64,000 bases of DNA. Origin: Miscanthus floridulus (taxonomy: Eukaryota; Streptophyta; Magnoliopsida; Poales; Poaceae). Positions 21,386 through 33,359 of the stretch are shown in pieces (within the stretch, counting starts at the first letter, position 1; every line of letters begins with the position of its first letter). The stretch is taken from positions 104,213,111 through 104,277,110 of the forward strand of contig NC_089584.1 of assembly GCF_019320115.1 (NCBI RefSeq), written 5' to 3'. Below the pieces are notes generated by a model that saw nothing but the letters and a program-made list of their open reading frames with translations, ran no database searches and was not told the origin of the DNA. The translations under genes and the position numbers were made by a program.

Positions 21386-24150
21386 TTAGTCAATTAGGTT
21401 GGGTGATCTTGGATGAACATCATTGTACTCTATGGATAATTGCCAATCCTTTCGTATCATAAGAACAAATTTGTAACTTCATTATTTTGTTTTGTTTGAT
21501 TGAATTTGTTTCCTTCCCTTTTTGTATGCGAAAAGAGAAGGCTCACGTATTCCGACCCTTCCGTTCGTTAATACCACAGGGCCCAAGGTGTAAGGGGAAA
21601 ACTTCGATCGTGCTGATGAGCAAAGACACCATCGCCGCCGAGGTGTGGGTGTTTGTAGTCCAACCAGGCATCAATCATTCATTTCCACAAACCTTGCCAC
21701 TAGGCTTAGCGTGAAGAAGAGGTATGGTATGGCGACTATTTTAGAAAAGGTATACTTATACCTTTATCAGCCTCCGAGTGAGATTTGTCCCTTTACCGTT
21801 GCTAGGGTTAGATGTCACTGAAAATCGAGGGGAGGATAGCAAAACTTAGGAGAATGCATCTCTTGTATTCGCATGTATCCTCTCCCTAGGATCTTAGCTA
21901 TCATTCTGTGATTGTGCATTAGGTCTCCTTGCAAGTCCCACCTTCCTTGAGCCCCCACGTGCGGCGGGGATTCGGTCAAGGGTCGGCATGTTTTTGTGAC
22001 TATCGCCCTATCCATGGTTTTTGTAACTAGAGGGGTTGAGTTACCGTTACTTGTCTTGGTGGCTTGAGTGACGTGCCCGGTGAGCTCGCTAACGGGGTCA
22101 ACAAAGCCCTCGCATGGCATTCTGTTGCTCCTTAACCCACCTTCCAATAGATTTCCCCTTAATGGGAATTCTATGGGCTCGACTATAGTCTAGGATCAAA
22201 CAAGTAGGTGGAGATGACCTTGTTCGCTTCTAAGCGGGATGGGCATAGACCGCTGAGGCTCATCTATGTTTCCCCCCTGGCTCTTCGTTTGACATGAGGC
22301 GGCCTCGGGCCCTCTGGCCTTTGGTTTTTCAATCTAGGATCGGGTGGCTTGAGCCCTCAAGCCCCATGGGGTTCGATAGGGGTCGGCCGTGATTCATGCA
22401 TCATCCTATCCTCGGGTTCTGCAACTAGAGGGGCTAAGCTAACAACACTTGCCTCATTGGCTCAAGTGTTGCACTCGGCGAGCTCGCTAATGGGCATGCT
22501 TGAGTGGAATCTAGGTCCATCATCCACTAATGGGGTCGGTAGAGCCCTCATGTGGCATTCCACTACTTCTTAACCCACCTCCCGGTAGATGCCTAAGTTG
22601 TTCAATAGGTTTGGGTGGCCCATTGGCCTCTCCTCGATGGAGATTCTATGGGCTTAGCTCGAGGTTAGAATCGAACGAGAAAGGTGGTGATGTCCCTGTT
22701 TGCTTCTGAGCAGGGTAGGGCAAGGCCATTAGGGCTCATCTTGGTTTTTCTCCCCTGGCTCTATTAGACATGAGGCAGCCTTGAGCCCTTCGTGGGCCGG
22801 CCTTCGAACCTCAGTCGATTGCTGTTCATATAGAATGAGGTGACTACCACTTCATGACACGACGCGAAGTGTTGTGATGCAGCAATTGCATATACGATGC
22901 TTGGATGTATGATATAAGTGTATGAATGTTTATATAAAGAAATAGCGGGGGTGACTAATGTTACCTTGATGGCAGGAGTGATGGGTTCTAGGAGCTCTTT
23001 ACCAGATATGTCCGTGCAGGGTTTGGGTCCGACGTCTGGCATAACCTGCATGAGCCTCCCATTCTTTTGTATTTGTCTCTAGGCAGTGGCCCAAGCAGTT
23101 TGATCAATTTGGGTGACCTGACAGCCTCTCCTTGATGGAGATTCTATAGGTAGGCCCCTCCAAATCCTTCCCAAGAAGGTGGAGGTTAAGGTTTGGATTG
23201 TGGTGGCAAGGACTCTGATCGCACCGGTGGATAAAAATGCCATAGCCACTATGCCTCTAGTTTTTTAAATGTAAGGAGGTCTGACCACGCTTACTCAAAG
23301 TTTGCGCCCGCACACTATGCCTCTAGTTTTTTAAACATAAGGAGGGGCTAGGCCAAGAGAATGTCTAGCGAATAGACACCCTCGCTAGCCCCCGAGCAAT
23401 TCTTGACCCTCTGCCGTCATTGGGGTTGGAGGCTCGATAATGAAATTAATACTTAAAGTAAGCGGGTGAGGATGCTTATCTTTCGGCAGCGGTTCTGAGC
23501 CGTCTGATCAACCTAGGCACTGGTATTACCTCGATGGTAAGAGTGATGGGTTCGGAAAGCCTCCCCCGAATATGAGCGTGATCCTGCTTGCTCCTTATCC
23601 TGTTTCTCGTTAGTGGCCGAGCCGTCCGATCAACTCATGTTACCTATTGAGACAAGGTTTCCCTGCAAAAACAGAGGATGAGAACATCTCGCACAAGAAT
23701 TTAGTTAGGTAGATAAGCCAAGCATCGAATTTGTGCAGAAATGGACGAGCTCTTCGTTATAGCAAACAACTTTTTAGCTCTTCTCCCTCTTTTTGTAAAA
23801 GAGGTTTTAGTGCATTCTGACCCTTCCCACAGTTAAGGTCATAAGAGCTTAGAGTGCGGGGTGAGCTAGCTCGGACCACACTAGTGAGCAAACGCACTAT
23901 AGCCACTGGGGCGTAGGTTTCCCGTAGTCCGCCCAGTTTTACTTAGAGCATGTTCCCGACAACCCAGCTCCTAGGACTTAATGTGAGAAAAAAGGGCAGG
24001 CATAGAGAATTTTTGTAGGGTAAATGCACTCATATTAGCCCCCAAGTGAGGCCCGACCCCCTACTATTTGCTGGGATCAGATGTCATGAAGGATCGGGGA
24101 ATTTTGATAATGAAACTGATAAGTAAAAAGTGTGCATTTATCAGGGGTAA
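21386..24150. repeat. B spacer between antisense gene and integrase, with diverged duplications
   Basis: No supportable gene. Two imperfect copies of a block of about 350-400 bp can be followed at about 22,012-22,330 and 22,405-22,790, sharing phrases such as CTAGAGGGG and GAGATTCTATGGGC; a shorter third trace is near 23,125. A 36-bp phrase beginning ACTATGCCTCTAG is repeated at 23,248 and 23,314. Segments with AGCCCCCGAGTGAG recur near 21,770 and 24,040. Confidence 0.55.
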
Positions 24151-25530
24151 AAGGGACGTAGCTGCTCGATGTTCTAGGCATTGCTAAAGACCTCGTTGTT
24201 GATGGTTTTTAGCTTGTAGGCACCTGGCCGGAGTACCTTCATGACCACGTATAGTCCCTCCCACAGGAGGGGAGAGGAGAGCTTGTGGCGGTCCTTGTTA
24301 CTCTACATGAGGCGGAGGACCAGGTCCTCGACATTGAAGGCTTGGCCCCACACTCGTCAGCTATGGTACCGTCGCAACGCCTGTTAGTACTTGGCCAAGC
24401 AGAGGAGGGTGATGTCACACGCTTCATCTAGTTGGTCCATGGCATCATCGTGGGATGCCTCGGCTCCCTATTCATCATATGCTCTGATCCTTGGAGCTCC
24501 ATAGTTGAGGTCGATTAGGACGATGGCCTCAGAACCATAGACCATGAAGAAGGGGGTGTTGCCAGTGGCTCGACTAGGGGTTGTCCTTAGGCTCTAGAGT
24601 ACTCAAGGAAGTTTGACGACCCAGCGTGCGCCGAATTTGTTCAACTGGTTGAAGATCCTAGGCTTGAGGCCCTGTAGGACCATGTCGTTTGCATGTTCTA
24701 CCTGCCCGTTCGTACAGGGGTGCGCTACGGAGGCCCACTCGACGTAGATGTGATGTTCATCACAAAATCAGAGCAATTTCTTACCAATGAACTACATGCC
24801 ATTATCCATGATGATGGAGTTTAGGACTCCAAAGCGATGGACGATGTGGAGGAAGAATAGCATGGCCTGCTCGGATTTGATCGTGGAAATTGGTCGAGCT
24901 TCTATCCACTTTGTAAACTTGTCTATGGTGACAAGCAAGTGGGTGTAGCCCTCGGGTGCCTTTTTGAGTGGTCCAACTAGATTGAGTATCTAGACTATGA
25001 ATGACCAGGTGATGGGGATCCTCTAGAGTGCTTGTGCCAGTAGGTGAGTCTACCGAGCATAGTACTGGCACCCTTCGCAGGTGTGTATGAGTTGCTTGGC
25101 ATCGGCTACTGTGGTAGGCCAGTAGAAGCCCTGTCAAAACATGTTTTCGACCAGGGTTTTGGGTGCGGCATGGTGACCGCAGACCCCACCATGGATATCA
25201 CTCAGCAAACGCTTCCCTGTTTGATGGGGATGCAGCATTGTAGGATCCTGGTGTGGCTTTGCTTGTAGAGTTCACCCTCCACAAGAACAAAGGATTTGGC
25301 ACGACGTGCGAGCCATTGAGCCTCCATCCTCTCCGTTGGTAGTGTGTCATGGAGGAGGTAGTCGAGGTAGAGCATCCTCCAGTCGACCAGAGAGTCAGGC
25401 TCTATCACTGGGTCCTCTTTGAGCTTCATGACCTCAAGGCCAGATGTAGTCGACGGTTGATCAGACCCTAGGCCAGGGTTGGATGGACCATCACCACCTT
25501 GTTCTAGCCCCTCATAGTGAACTGAGGGCT
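24150..25530 (-). pseudogene. pol: B integrase, heavily degenerate
   Basis: On the - strand the region after RNase H reads as a Tat integrase in pieces. A preserved N-terminal part (25,202-25,429) has the D-W-R-x-x-x-L-x-Y-L-L motif and the A-R-R-A-K-x-F-V-L-V-E-G-E-L-Y-K segment that precede the zinc finger. Beyond it the core is scattered over several frames with many stops, for example 24,802-25,137 and 24,239-24,427. Assignment of the distal part rests on order and on fragments only. Confidence 0.6.
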
Positions 25531-25534
25531 TGTG

Positions 25535-27380
25535 CTAGTCACTGGCGAAGACACCTATTGGCACCGGCTCCTGGCTAGATGCTGCTTTTGAAAGCACGTC
25601 GGCTGCCATGTTGAGGCACCTCAGGATGTGATTGAGTTCGAGGCCAACGAACTTGTCCTCTAACCGACGGACTTCTTGGTAGTACGTGGCCATCTTGACA
25701 TCATGGCAGTTTGACTCCTTCATGACCTAGTCGACGACCAGCTAGGAATCTCCTCGAACATCGAGGCATCGGACGCCTAGCTCGATGGCAATGCGTAGGC
25801 AATTGATGAGCACCTCATATTTGGCCACATTGTTGGATGAGGGGAAATGGAGATGAACCATGTACCTCATGCATACCCCAAGGGGCAACATGAAGACCAG
25901 ACCTATGCTGGCACCCTTCTTCATCAGTGATCCATCGAAGTACATTATCCAGTACTCTTGATCGATGACTGCTGGTGGCATTTGGACCTCAGTCCATTCT
26001 GTGATGAAATCAACCAACACCTAGGACTTGATGGTAGTCTGAGAGGCATACGCAATGCCTTGACCCATCAGGTCGAGTGCCCATTTCATAGTTCTTCTTG
26101 TGGTGTCCTGGTTTTGGACGACCTCACCGAGGGGGAAGGACATCATGACCGTCACTGGATGTGACTCAAAGTAGTGACGTAGCTTCCTCCTGGTGATGAG
26201 GATAGCATACAGAAGCTTCTAGATTTGGGTGTAAAGGGTCTTTGAGTTGGATAGGACCTCGCTAATGAAGTACATAGGGCACTGTACTTTGAGGGTGTGC
26301 CCCTCTTCTTCCCGCTCCACTACCAAGGCGGCGTTGACCACTTGTGTGGTGGCCGTGATATAGAGCAGAAGGAGTTTTCTCTTGGTGGGAGGAACCAAGA
26401 TCAAGGCCTTTGTTAGGAGCTACTTAACCATGTCAAGTGCTTCCTAGGCCTTGGATGTCCATTCGAAGTGATTGGTCTTCTTTGGAAGTTGATAAAGCGG
26501 GAGACCTTGTTCGCCGAGGCGTGAGATGAAGCAGTTGAGCATGGCGAGGCACCTCGTAACCCGTTGTACCCCCTTTATGTTCTGAATTGGGCCCATCCTT
26601 CTGATGGCTGAGATCTTCTCTGGGTAGGCTTTGATGCCACGCTCAGAGACAATGAAACCAAGCAGCATGCCCCTCGGGACCCCAAAAACACACTTCTCAG
26701 GATTTAGTTTGATGTTGTTTGCTCGGAGTTTTGCAAAGGTCTACTCAAGATCAGCTAAGAGGTGGTCAGCCCATTTGGATTTGACAATGATGTCATCAAT
26801 GTAGGCCTCAATGATCCGCCCAATGAGGTCCCCGAAGCACTTGAGCATACAATGCTAGTATGTAGCCCCAACATTCTTTAGACCGAACGTCATTGTGACA
26901 TAGCAGAATGATCCAAAGGGTGTGATGAAAGATATCACGAGCTAGTCAGACTCTTTCATCGCAATTTGATGGTACCTAGAGTACGCATCAAGGAAGTAGA
27001 GGGTTTCGCACCCTGAGGTAGAATCAACTATCTAGTCTATGCATGGCAAAGGAAATGGATCCTTTGGGCATGCTTTGTTGAGACCCATATAGTCAACACA
27101 CATCCACCATTTCCCACTCTTTTTTTGTACAATAACGGGATTGGCTAACCACTCAGGGTGGTACACTTCCTTGGTGAATTCGACCACCAAAAGCTTTGTG
27201 ATCTCCTCGCCGATGGTCCTACGTTTCCCCTCGTCGAAGTGACAAAGGTGTTGTTTCACTGGCTTGGAGCCTAGGTGGATCTTCAAGGTGTGCTCGGCGA
27301 CTTCCCTCGGAATGCCTAGCATGTCCGAGAGTTTCCAAATAAAGATGTCTTTGTTGGCGCAGAGGAAGCCAACGAGCATG
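25535..27380 (-). pseudogene. pol: B reverse transcriptase, RNase H and second RNase H
   Basis: Reading leftward on the - strand: RT N-terminus with W-L-A-N-P-V-x-V-Q-K-K and C-V-D-Y near 27,120-27,170, the catalytic Y-I-D-D at 26,792-26,803 intact, and the thumb at 26,444-26,668. Classical RNase H follows at about 26,219-26,404, and an additional archaeal-type RNase H (M-Y-F-D-G-S near 25,940) at about 25,560-26,020. The second RNase H is a known feature of Tat-lineage elements. Numerous TAG and TGA stops separate these pieces. Confidence 0.85.
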
Positions 27381-27385
27381 CTTTC

Positions 27386-30283
27386 CTATTCAGAGGAAAT
27401 CGTGGTTCCAATGTGCACCATTTTTCCCTCGGTGCTCCTAGGGTCTACGAGGACCTCCTTGGAGCCCTCCACTAGCTCAAAGGACCTAGTCGAATGCTTG
27501 GGGTTGGGTGCTTCTTTGGCAACCTCCTTCCTAAGGGTCGCGAGCTCTGTAGAGGCGATGATTGTTGTAGCATGATCACACCACTCAACCTCACACTCAT
27601 AGGCATGATGAAAGGAGGTGCCGATGGTGATGATCCTGCTAGGACCTAGCATCTTTAGTTTGAGGTAGGTGTAGTTGGGAATGGCCATGAACTTCATGTA
27701 GCATGGTCGCCCCAGGATGGCTATGTAGGTTCCATGGAACCCAACCACTTCAAAGGTGAGGGTCTCCATCCTATAGTTGGATGGACCCCTGAAGGTGATA
27801 GACAGATTGAGCTACCCGAGTGGCAAGGCCTGCTTTCCAAGCATGACACCATGGAAAGGCACTCCGGTCGGCCAGACACGTGCTCGGTCGATGCCCATGG
27901 TGTTGAGTGTCTCAACATACAGGATGTTGAGGCCACTGCCCCATCCATTAGTACCTTGTGAGGCGCTTCGTACCAACGATCAGGTCGACCACGAGCGGAT
28001 ATCTCCCCGGTTGTGGGATGTTCTCTGGGTGGTTAGTATGGTCGAAGGTTATAGCAGATTCTGACCACCGAAGGAAGGCAGGTGTTGCCGGTTCGGTCGC
28101 ATAGACCTCATGGCGTGCGATCTTCTAGTGGCGCTTGGAGTCGTAGGCCTTTGGTCCTCCAAAGATCATGAGGCAGCCATCTGGTGTTGGAAAGTCATCG
28201 TCCTTCTCCTTAGCATCGTCCACGATGGTGTCAGGGTCCTTCCCGTGCCCCCTTTGTTGGAGCCTTTGGACAAGAATCGCCGCATGAGGCTGCAATCCTT
28301 GTACATATGCTTGACCGGGAAAGCATGGTTTAGGCATGGCCCCTCGAGTAGTTTTTCAAAATGGTTTGGAGTGCCCTCCATGGGCTTCTAACCACCTCTT
28401 TGGTCAGCGGCGACCACAAGCGAGCCCTCATGCTGTTGCTTCTTATTCTTCTTTTTGGTAGGACAATTAGAGGTGCCTTTGCCGGTGTCCTTGTCTCACC
28501 TCACCTTGCCATCGAGGCGATCAAAGGTGGCTTCGACCACTTCTTCGCCTGAGCCATGGCTGGTGGCAATGTCCAAGAGTTCCTTGGTGATTTGCGGGCC
28601 CTTACATCCTAGCTTGTGAACCAGAGACTCATAGGTGGTCCCAGACAGGAAAGCTCCTATAACATCGGTGTCGATGACGTTAGGGAGCTCGTTGCATTGC
28701 CGGGAGAAGCACTGGATGTACCCATAGAGGGTTTCTTTGGCCTTCTGCCGACATTTCTTGAGGTTCCATGGGTTTCTAGGGTGCTTGTATGTGCCCTGGA
28801 AGTTTCCCACGAAGATCTCCTTTAGGTCCGCCCAACTTTAGATTATGTTGGGCGGAAGGTGTTCCAACCAGGTTCTTGCCAAATTGGCCAAGAACAATGG
28901 AAGGTTGCAGATAATGAAGTCGTCATTATCTGCACCACTGGCTTGGTAGGCAAGCCGATAGTCTTCAAGCCATAGTCCATGATTTGTTTCCCTAGAGTAC
29001 TTCAGGATATTGGTTGGTGGTCAGTATTGTGGCGGGAAGGCAGCGTTGAGGATGTGTCGGCCAAAGGCCTAAGGCTCTAGTAGGCCAAGGCACAGGCTTT
29101 GGTCCTCACCACTATCATAGCGTCTGGCATGACAAGGGTGATAGCCGTGTCTGCCTCCCTCTCTTGAGTCATCATAGGCGCATCTACGGGCATCGAGGGT
29201 GTTGTGCATGTCCTGGTTGCGACCGAGACGCTGACGCACCATGACCACAGTGTGCTGCCTACTTCCTTGTGGTTCCTAGTGGACCAATGCATCCCTGATG
29301 GGACGCTCCGAGGGCGTGCACTGGTTAGCATCGAGCTTGTGTCGCTGAGATAGCGAGCTTTCGACCTGCTGTGCTGCCGCACTCTCAAGCAGTGTGTGAA
29401 TCTTATGGTGGGCCCGACGATCCTCAAGCGTCGTGGCCTCTGGAAGGCCATGGAGCAAGGCTGCGGCGATGGTGATGTTATGGCTCACCCAGGCGAAGTG
29501 AGGGAGGACTTCATCATCGGTGATGATCCTTCGATTCATGTCGCGGGCCATGGCACGGGCGTGCCCATTGTCTCCATGGTGCTCGATCTCTTGATCGAGC
29601 TCCACACATTCCTGCTCGAGCTAGAGTCACGCTTCCTCGATCTCTCGGTGTCAAGCTTTCAGCTGCTCCACCGACATGCATGGCGGGGCTGCTGTCTCCC
29701 ACTCGGCCTCATCATCGAGGCTGTTTGTTGGGGTAGCCTCCCCCTCGTGGATGCTTTCGACGTGCCCCTCGAGGGTACCCGTCATGAAGCATTCACGAGA
29801 GGGGTGGTGGCTTCCCCTGCTGGAGTCAGAGCTAGAGGGTGACTCTAGCTCTTCTGCTAGGAGGTCGTGGAGAGATTCTGTGACATGTTCGATCACCTCC
29901 ACAAATTCATCGTTCATGGGCGGTGGGACCATGTGTTGTGCCACAAGGTGGCTAACGGTCACCGTGGCATTGCAGAGACTAAACGAAAGCACTGTCGGGG
30001 CGCTCTGTATAAGGTGTTTTGGAGAGAGGGGTTCCCCTCTGGCGAGCCACGCCATGACATTGGCGTCAGAGAAGGAGAGGTGGCATAGGTCCTCCCTAGA
30101 TGGCTGGGGTCCTAGGGAAACGCCGAGATGGCGCTCAAGCCTCCCATAGTCGAGGCCGATGGAGGGGAGAGGTTGGATGGTGGCGTGAGCCAATGCCAAC
30201 TCTCCCCCCACCATGATGATGAAGTCTAGGTCCCTAAAGCGCATGTGTGCGCCCGGAACCCAGCTGATACCATGGCTAGCCAT
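27386..30283 (-). pseudogene. gag: B gag and protease, fragmented
   Basis: The - strand ORF at 29,651-30,283 starts soon after the primer binding site and is acidic toward its end. Capsid sequence follows at 28,496-28,810, a continuous piece with the typical E-T-L-x-x-Y-x-x-x-F region. A Cys/His cluster of the C-x3-H form with a later C lies near 28,310-28,345. Protease-like sequence at 27,386-27,769 has I-L-G-R-P-x-x-x-K-F-M-A-I-P, diagnostic for Tat/Athila proteases. Frames change repeatedly. Overlapping + strand ORFs of similar length are shadows. Confidence 0.78.
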
Positions 30284-30319
30284 CTGTGGCCTAATTTTAA
30301 TGTCGGAACACGCAAAGGT

Positions 30320-30337
30320 CCCCTACCTGGCGCGCTA
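30320..30337 (-). other. B primer binding site
   Basis: Read on the - strand, sequence ending GCGCGCCAGGTAGGGG lies next to the LTR. The same motif stands after the 5' LTR of D (40,936-40,954), which confirms it as the shared Tat primer site. The tRNA was not identified. Confidence 0.7.
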
Positions 30338-30339
30338 GC

Positions 30340-31763
30340 TGTCGGTGTTTCGAGTAAACACCAACTAGTAAATTTGTATTATTGCACATCTAGCCTGGAT
30401 GGTGTCCTAAAAAGATACAAGGTTTATACTGGTTCAGGTAGAATGTCCCTACGTCTAGTTCATGGCTGCTGCTTGTCTTATTTACACTGAAAAGTTCATA
30501 GTAGGGGTTACAAATAGGTGAGAGAGGGAAAGATCCCAAGTCTCTGATGGAAAGGTCAAATGGGTGCTGAGAGCTTGGTTGTTGCTCATCTCTATGTGAT
30601 GTGATCCATGGTGTGTTCAATCGATCTATCCATCTAGTGGGGTGACCTGCCTTCCCTTTTATAGACCAAGGGGAAGCATGATTTATAGATGGGAGAAAGA
30701 AGAGAAATCAGAGGCAAAGGAGGTCCTTCAAAGATGTCGGGTCTTCCTTTTCCTCTTGAGCGAGCCCTCCTAACATGGCAGATGGTGCTAGAGATAGCTC
30801 CATGCTGGGTGCATGCCCGCTAATGATGCCATATTCAGGCTTTGTTAGCAAGTGGTCACGTCCTATCCCGCCCCAGCGGGCAGCGCGACGGACCATGGTA
30901 ATGAACTGTGACCTTATGGGGAACAGACAACGTAGTGATCGCATGTCAGTTACTATAGATAATGCGAGTTTTCATCCTGGACCATAGTGGTTGTCGTATG
31001 CTTCCATTAGGATCCACACCAGAGGGCAAATGGTGGCGCACACAACACTGTAAAACAAATGTCGGCGCCTACTATACTGTTCGATGTGCTAACATGTCTG
31101 AAAGGGCTTAAAGTGCATGTCCTGTCATATCTTGACAATACTTTCCTATAGGAGTGTAGGGTATGGTTCTCGGTATTGCGGTTGACTTGAGTGCCATACC
31201 TTATCCGCATGTGTAGTCATGAAGGAGCAGTGCGCAGACGTCGAGCGAGGCAGAGCCATCCCCTAGATGTCAGGCAAGCCAGAGCCAGCCCCTAGATGTC
31301 GAGCGAGGTGGAGCTAGCCCTCAGACATCGGGCGAGGCGGAGCCAACCCCCGGACATCGGGCGAGGCGGAGCCAGCCCCCGGATGTCGGGTGAGGCAGAG
31401 TCTACCCTCAGACATCGGATGAGGCAGAGCCTACCCTCGGGGTCGGGTGAGATGGAGTCTACCCTTAGACATCAGGCGAGGCAGAGCTAGCCCCCTGACA
31501 TCAAGCGAGGTGGAGTCTGCCCTCAGACATAGGGCGAGGGAGAGCTTGCCCTCGAGGGCTGAGCGAGACAGAGTCTGCCCTTATATGTTAGGTGAGGTGA
31601 AGCTAGTCCTCGGGGGCCAACTTGAGGTAGGGCACATGGTCTCAGTCAACGAATGAGGAGTGACTCGGCAAGCAATGTAGTCGCGCTCTTGATCGCGTGG
31701 ATGAATCAATGTTGACGGTCATTAGCTCCTCCTCTTCAGATACCCTAATATTGGCCCCTGACA
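30340..31763 (-). repeat. B LTR, upstream copy (5' LTR in element sense)
   Basis: 1,424 bp, TGTCGGTG to CCCCTGACA on the + strand, the intact counterpart of 17,298-18,719. It includes a - strand TATA box at 30,655-30,664 and the 30-bp array at 31,237-31,630. Confidence 0.92.
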
Positions 31764-31768
31764 ATGCG

Positions 31769-32218
31769 GGATGCAAGATTAAAAGGAATAGCACCTCAGG
31801 CACATGTTAATTATTGGGAAGATCACTTATTTCATGGTCGTCAAAGAAGCAAAATAGTGTTGCATTATCAACCGCCGAAGCCAAATACATATCCGCTGGT
31901 AGTTGTTGTGCACAAATACTTTGGATGAAGGCTACCTTGAATGACTTAGGAACAAAGTTCAAGAAAGTGCCATTGCTTTGTGACAATGAGAGTGCAATCA
32001 AGCTAACCAACAATTCAGTTCAACATGCAAGAACAAAGCACATTGATGTCCACCACCATTTCATTAGAGATCACCAACAAAAAAGGGACATTTGCATTGA
32101 GTGTGTGGGAACCAAAGACCAACTTGCCGATATATTCACCAAGCCATTGGATGAGAAAAGGTTTTGCAAGCTAAGTAATGAGTTGAACATATTGGATTTC
32201 TCAAATTTGTGTTGATAC
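31769..32218 (+). pseudogene. pol: A RNase H, C-terminal part
   Basis: After removal of B the S-D-S-D-Y-A motif runs on into G-C and then, past a TAA at about 31,808, into 133 open codons. These carry S-W-S-S-K-K-Q, S-T-A-E-A-E/K-Y and the final K-H-I-D-V-x-x-H-F and D-x-F-T-K-P-L motifs of copia RNase H. The stop is at 32,213-32,215. Confidence 0.9.
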
Positions 32219-33359
32219 ACCCCCACTTATATGATATGCCTCTCGTTCGAGCAATCCAAGGTAAAAGTTGATTGGCATGCATACATCCTTTGCTAAGGAC
32301 TTGTTTAGTGCATCTAGTCATTCCTCATATGTCTTAGGCTCATTTGTGAAAATAAAATGAATTTGATGCTTGTATGGTACCACAATTGCTTCTATGCTTG
32401 ATTTGATCTAGTGGTAGCATATGACATATTTGTGGGCTTGTGATCCTAGTGTTTAATCTAGAAAATGAGCTATAAGTGTTTAACTCAACATGGTACAAGA
32501 TAACCCTTGAAATAAGGTGTGAAGAAGCTTGTCCTTGGATCAAACCGAGTTAAATATCTTTGGCAAGTGTTCTAGATTGGACCAAATATGAGAAAATGAT
32601 CCTTACCCCATTGATTGACATTGATAATCTTAACCTATCTAAAATTGAACCTTTGTGGTCATCGATGACAAAGGGGGAGAAATTGCACAAAGATAGTGAA
32701 AAGATAAACGATGACAAAGGGGGAGAACTTTAACATAGGGGAAGAGATATGAGAAAGTAAGGGGATCAATTAAAATTTGAGCACACAAGTAGGGGGAGCA
32801 AGCTCATAAACTTGATTAATGCATTTGAATGTGCATTTCATATGTTTGCTTGCATGGCACAAGTTTTTTTTAAAAAATATAAAATTCCATGCTTGTGTGG
32901 TGTATGCTAGTTATAGGTTTAAATGATGAAATAGAAAACTAGCATGCATAGGTTGAGTAACTAGATTTGTGTTTATATTGTGAAAACTAGACCCTTGCTT
33001 CTAATGTTGATCTCATGGGGTATTCTAGTTTTTGTGTATGTCTAGTTACTAATGGTGCTAAGGATAGTATATTGGTGCACTCCGATTGGTATCACGCTTC
33101 AAAGGTCCATCTCTTATACTTTAGCATTATTTGGTAGACATTATTCTCCCACAACTCAAATCCCTGCATATGTGCAAGTTTCAATCCAAACTCTTAGCAT
33201 ATATGTAGGGGGGAGCAAATGCTACCAATGGGGTTCATGAAACTTGTCCATATTCTTTTACATATAGTAAATATGCTTGGGCAAGCAACATGGATTCAAA
33301 TGAATTTCAATTTATATCTTTATGAAAGGGTTGTCATCAATTACCAAAAAGGGAGAGAT
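32219..33359 (+). other. A 3' untranslated region with repeated polypurine tracts
   Basis: No gene. Purine runs of the AAAGGGGGAG type occur near 32,669, 32,717, 32,791 and 33,206, and a final one (AAAAAGGGAGAG) directly before the LTR at 33,360. Several such tracts before the 3' LTR are characteristic of sireviruses. Confidence 0.75.

Larger units (their letters stand above)
17298..31763 (-). mobile_element. B: Ty3/gypsy Tat-type element, complete but decayed
   Basis: Two LTRs (17,298-18,719 and 30,340-31,763) enclose 11.6 kb and are flanked by the perfect duplication ATGCG (17,293-17,297 and 31,764-31,768). Removing it rejoins the RNase H of A. Gag-pol is on the - strand and covers about 30,283 down to 24,150. 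A separate antisense gene on the + strand occupies about 19,394-21,385. Dual RNase H, a long region between integrase and the 3' LTR, and an antisense ORF all fit the Tat lineage. Confidence 0.92.

Noticed and set aside
29396..30149. + strand ORFs of about 150 codons opposite B gag
   Set aside because: They overlap the - strand gag region of B and are explained as shadows; they lack a promoter or similarity to the antisense gene at 19,538.
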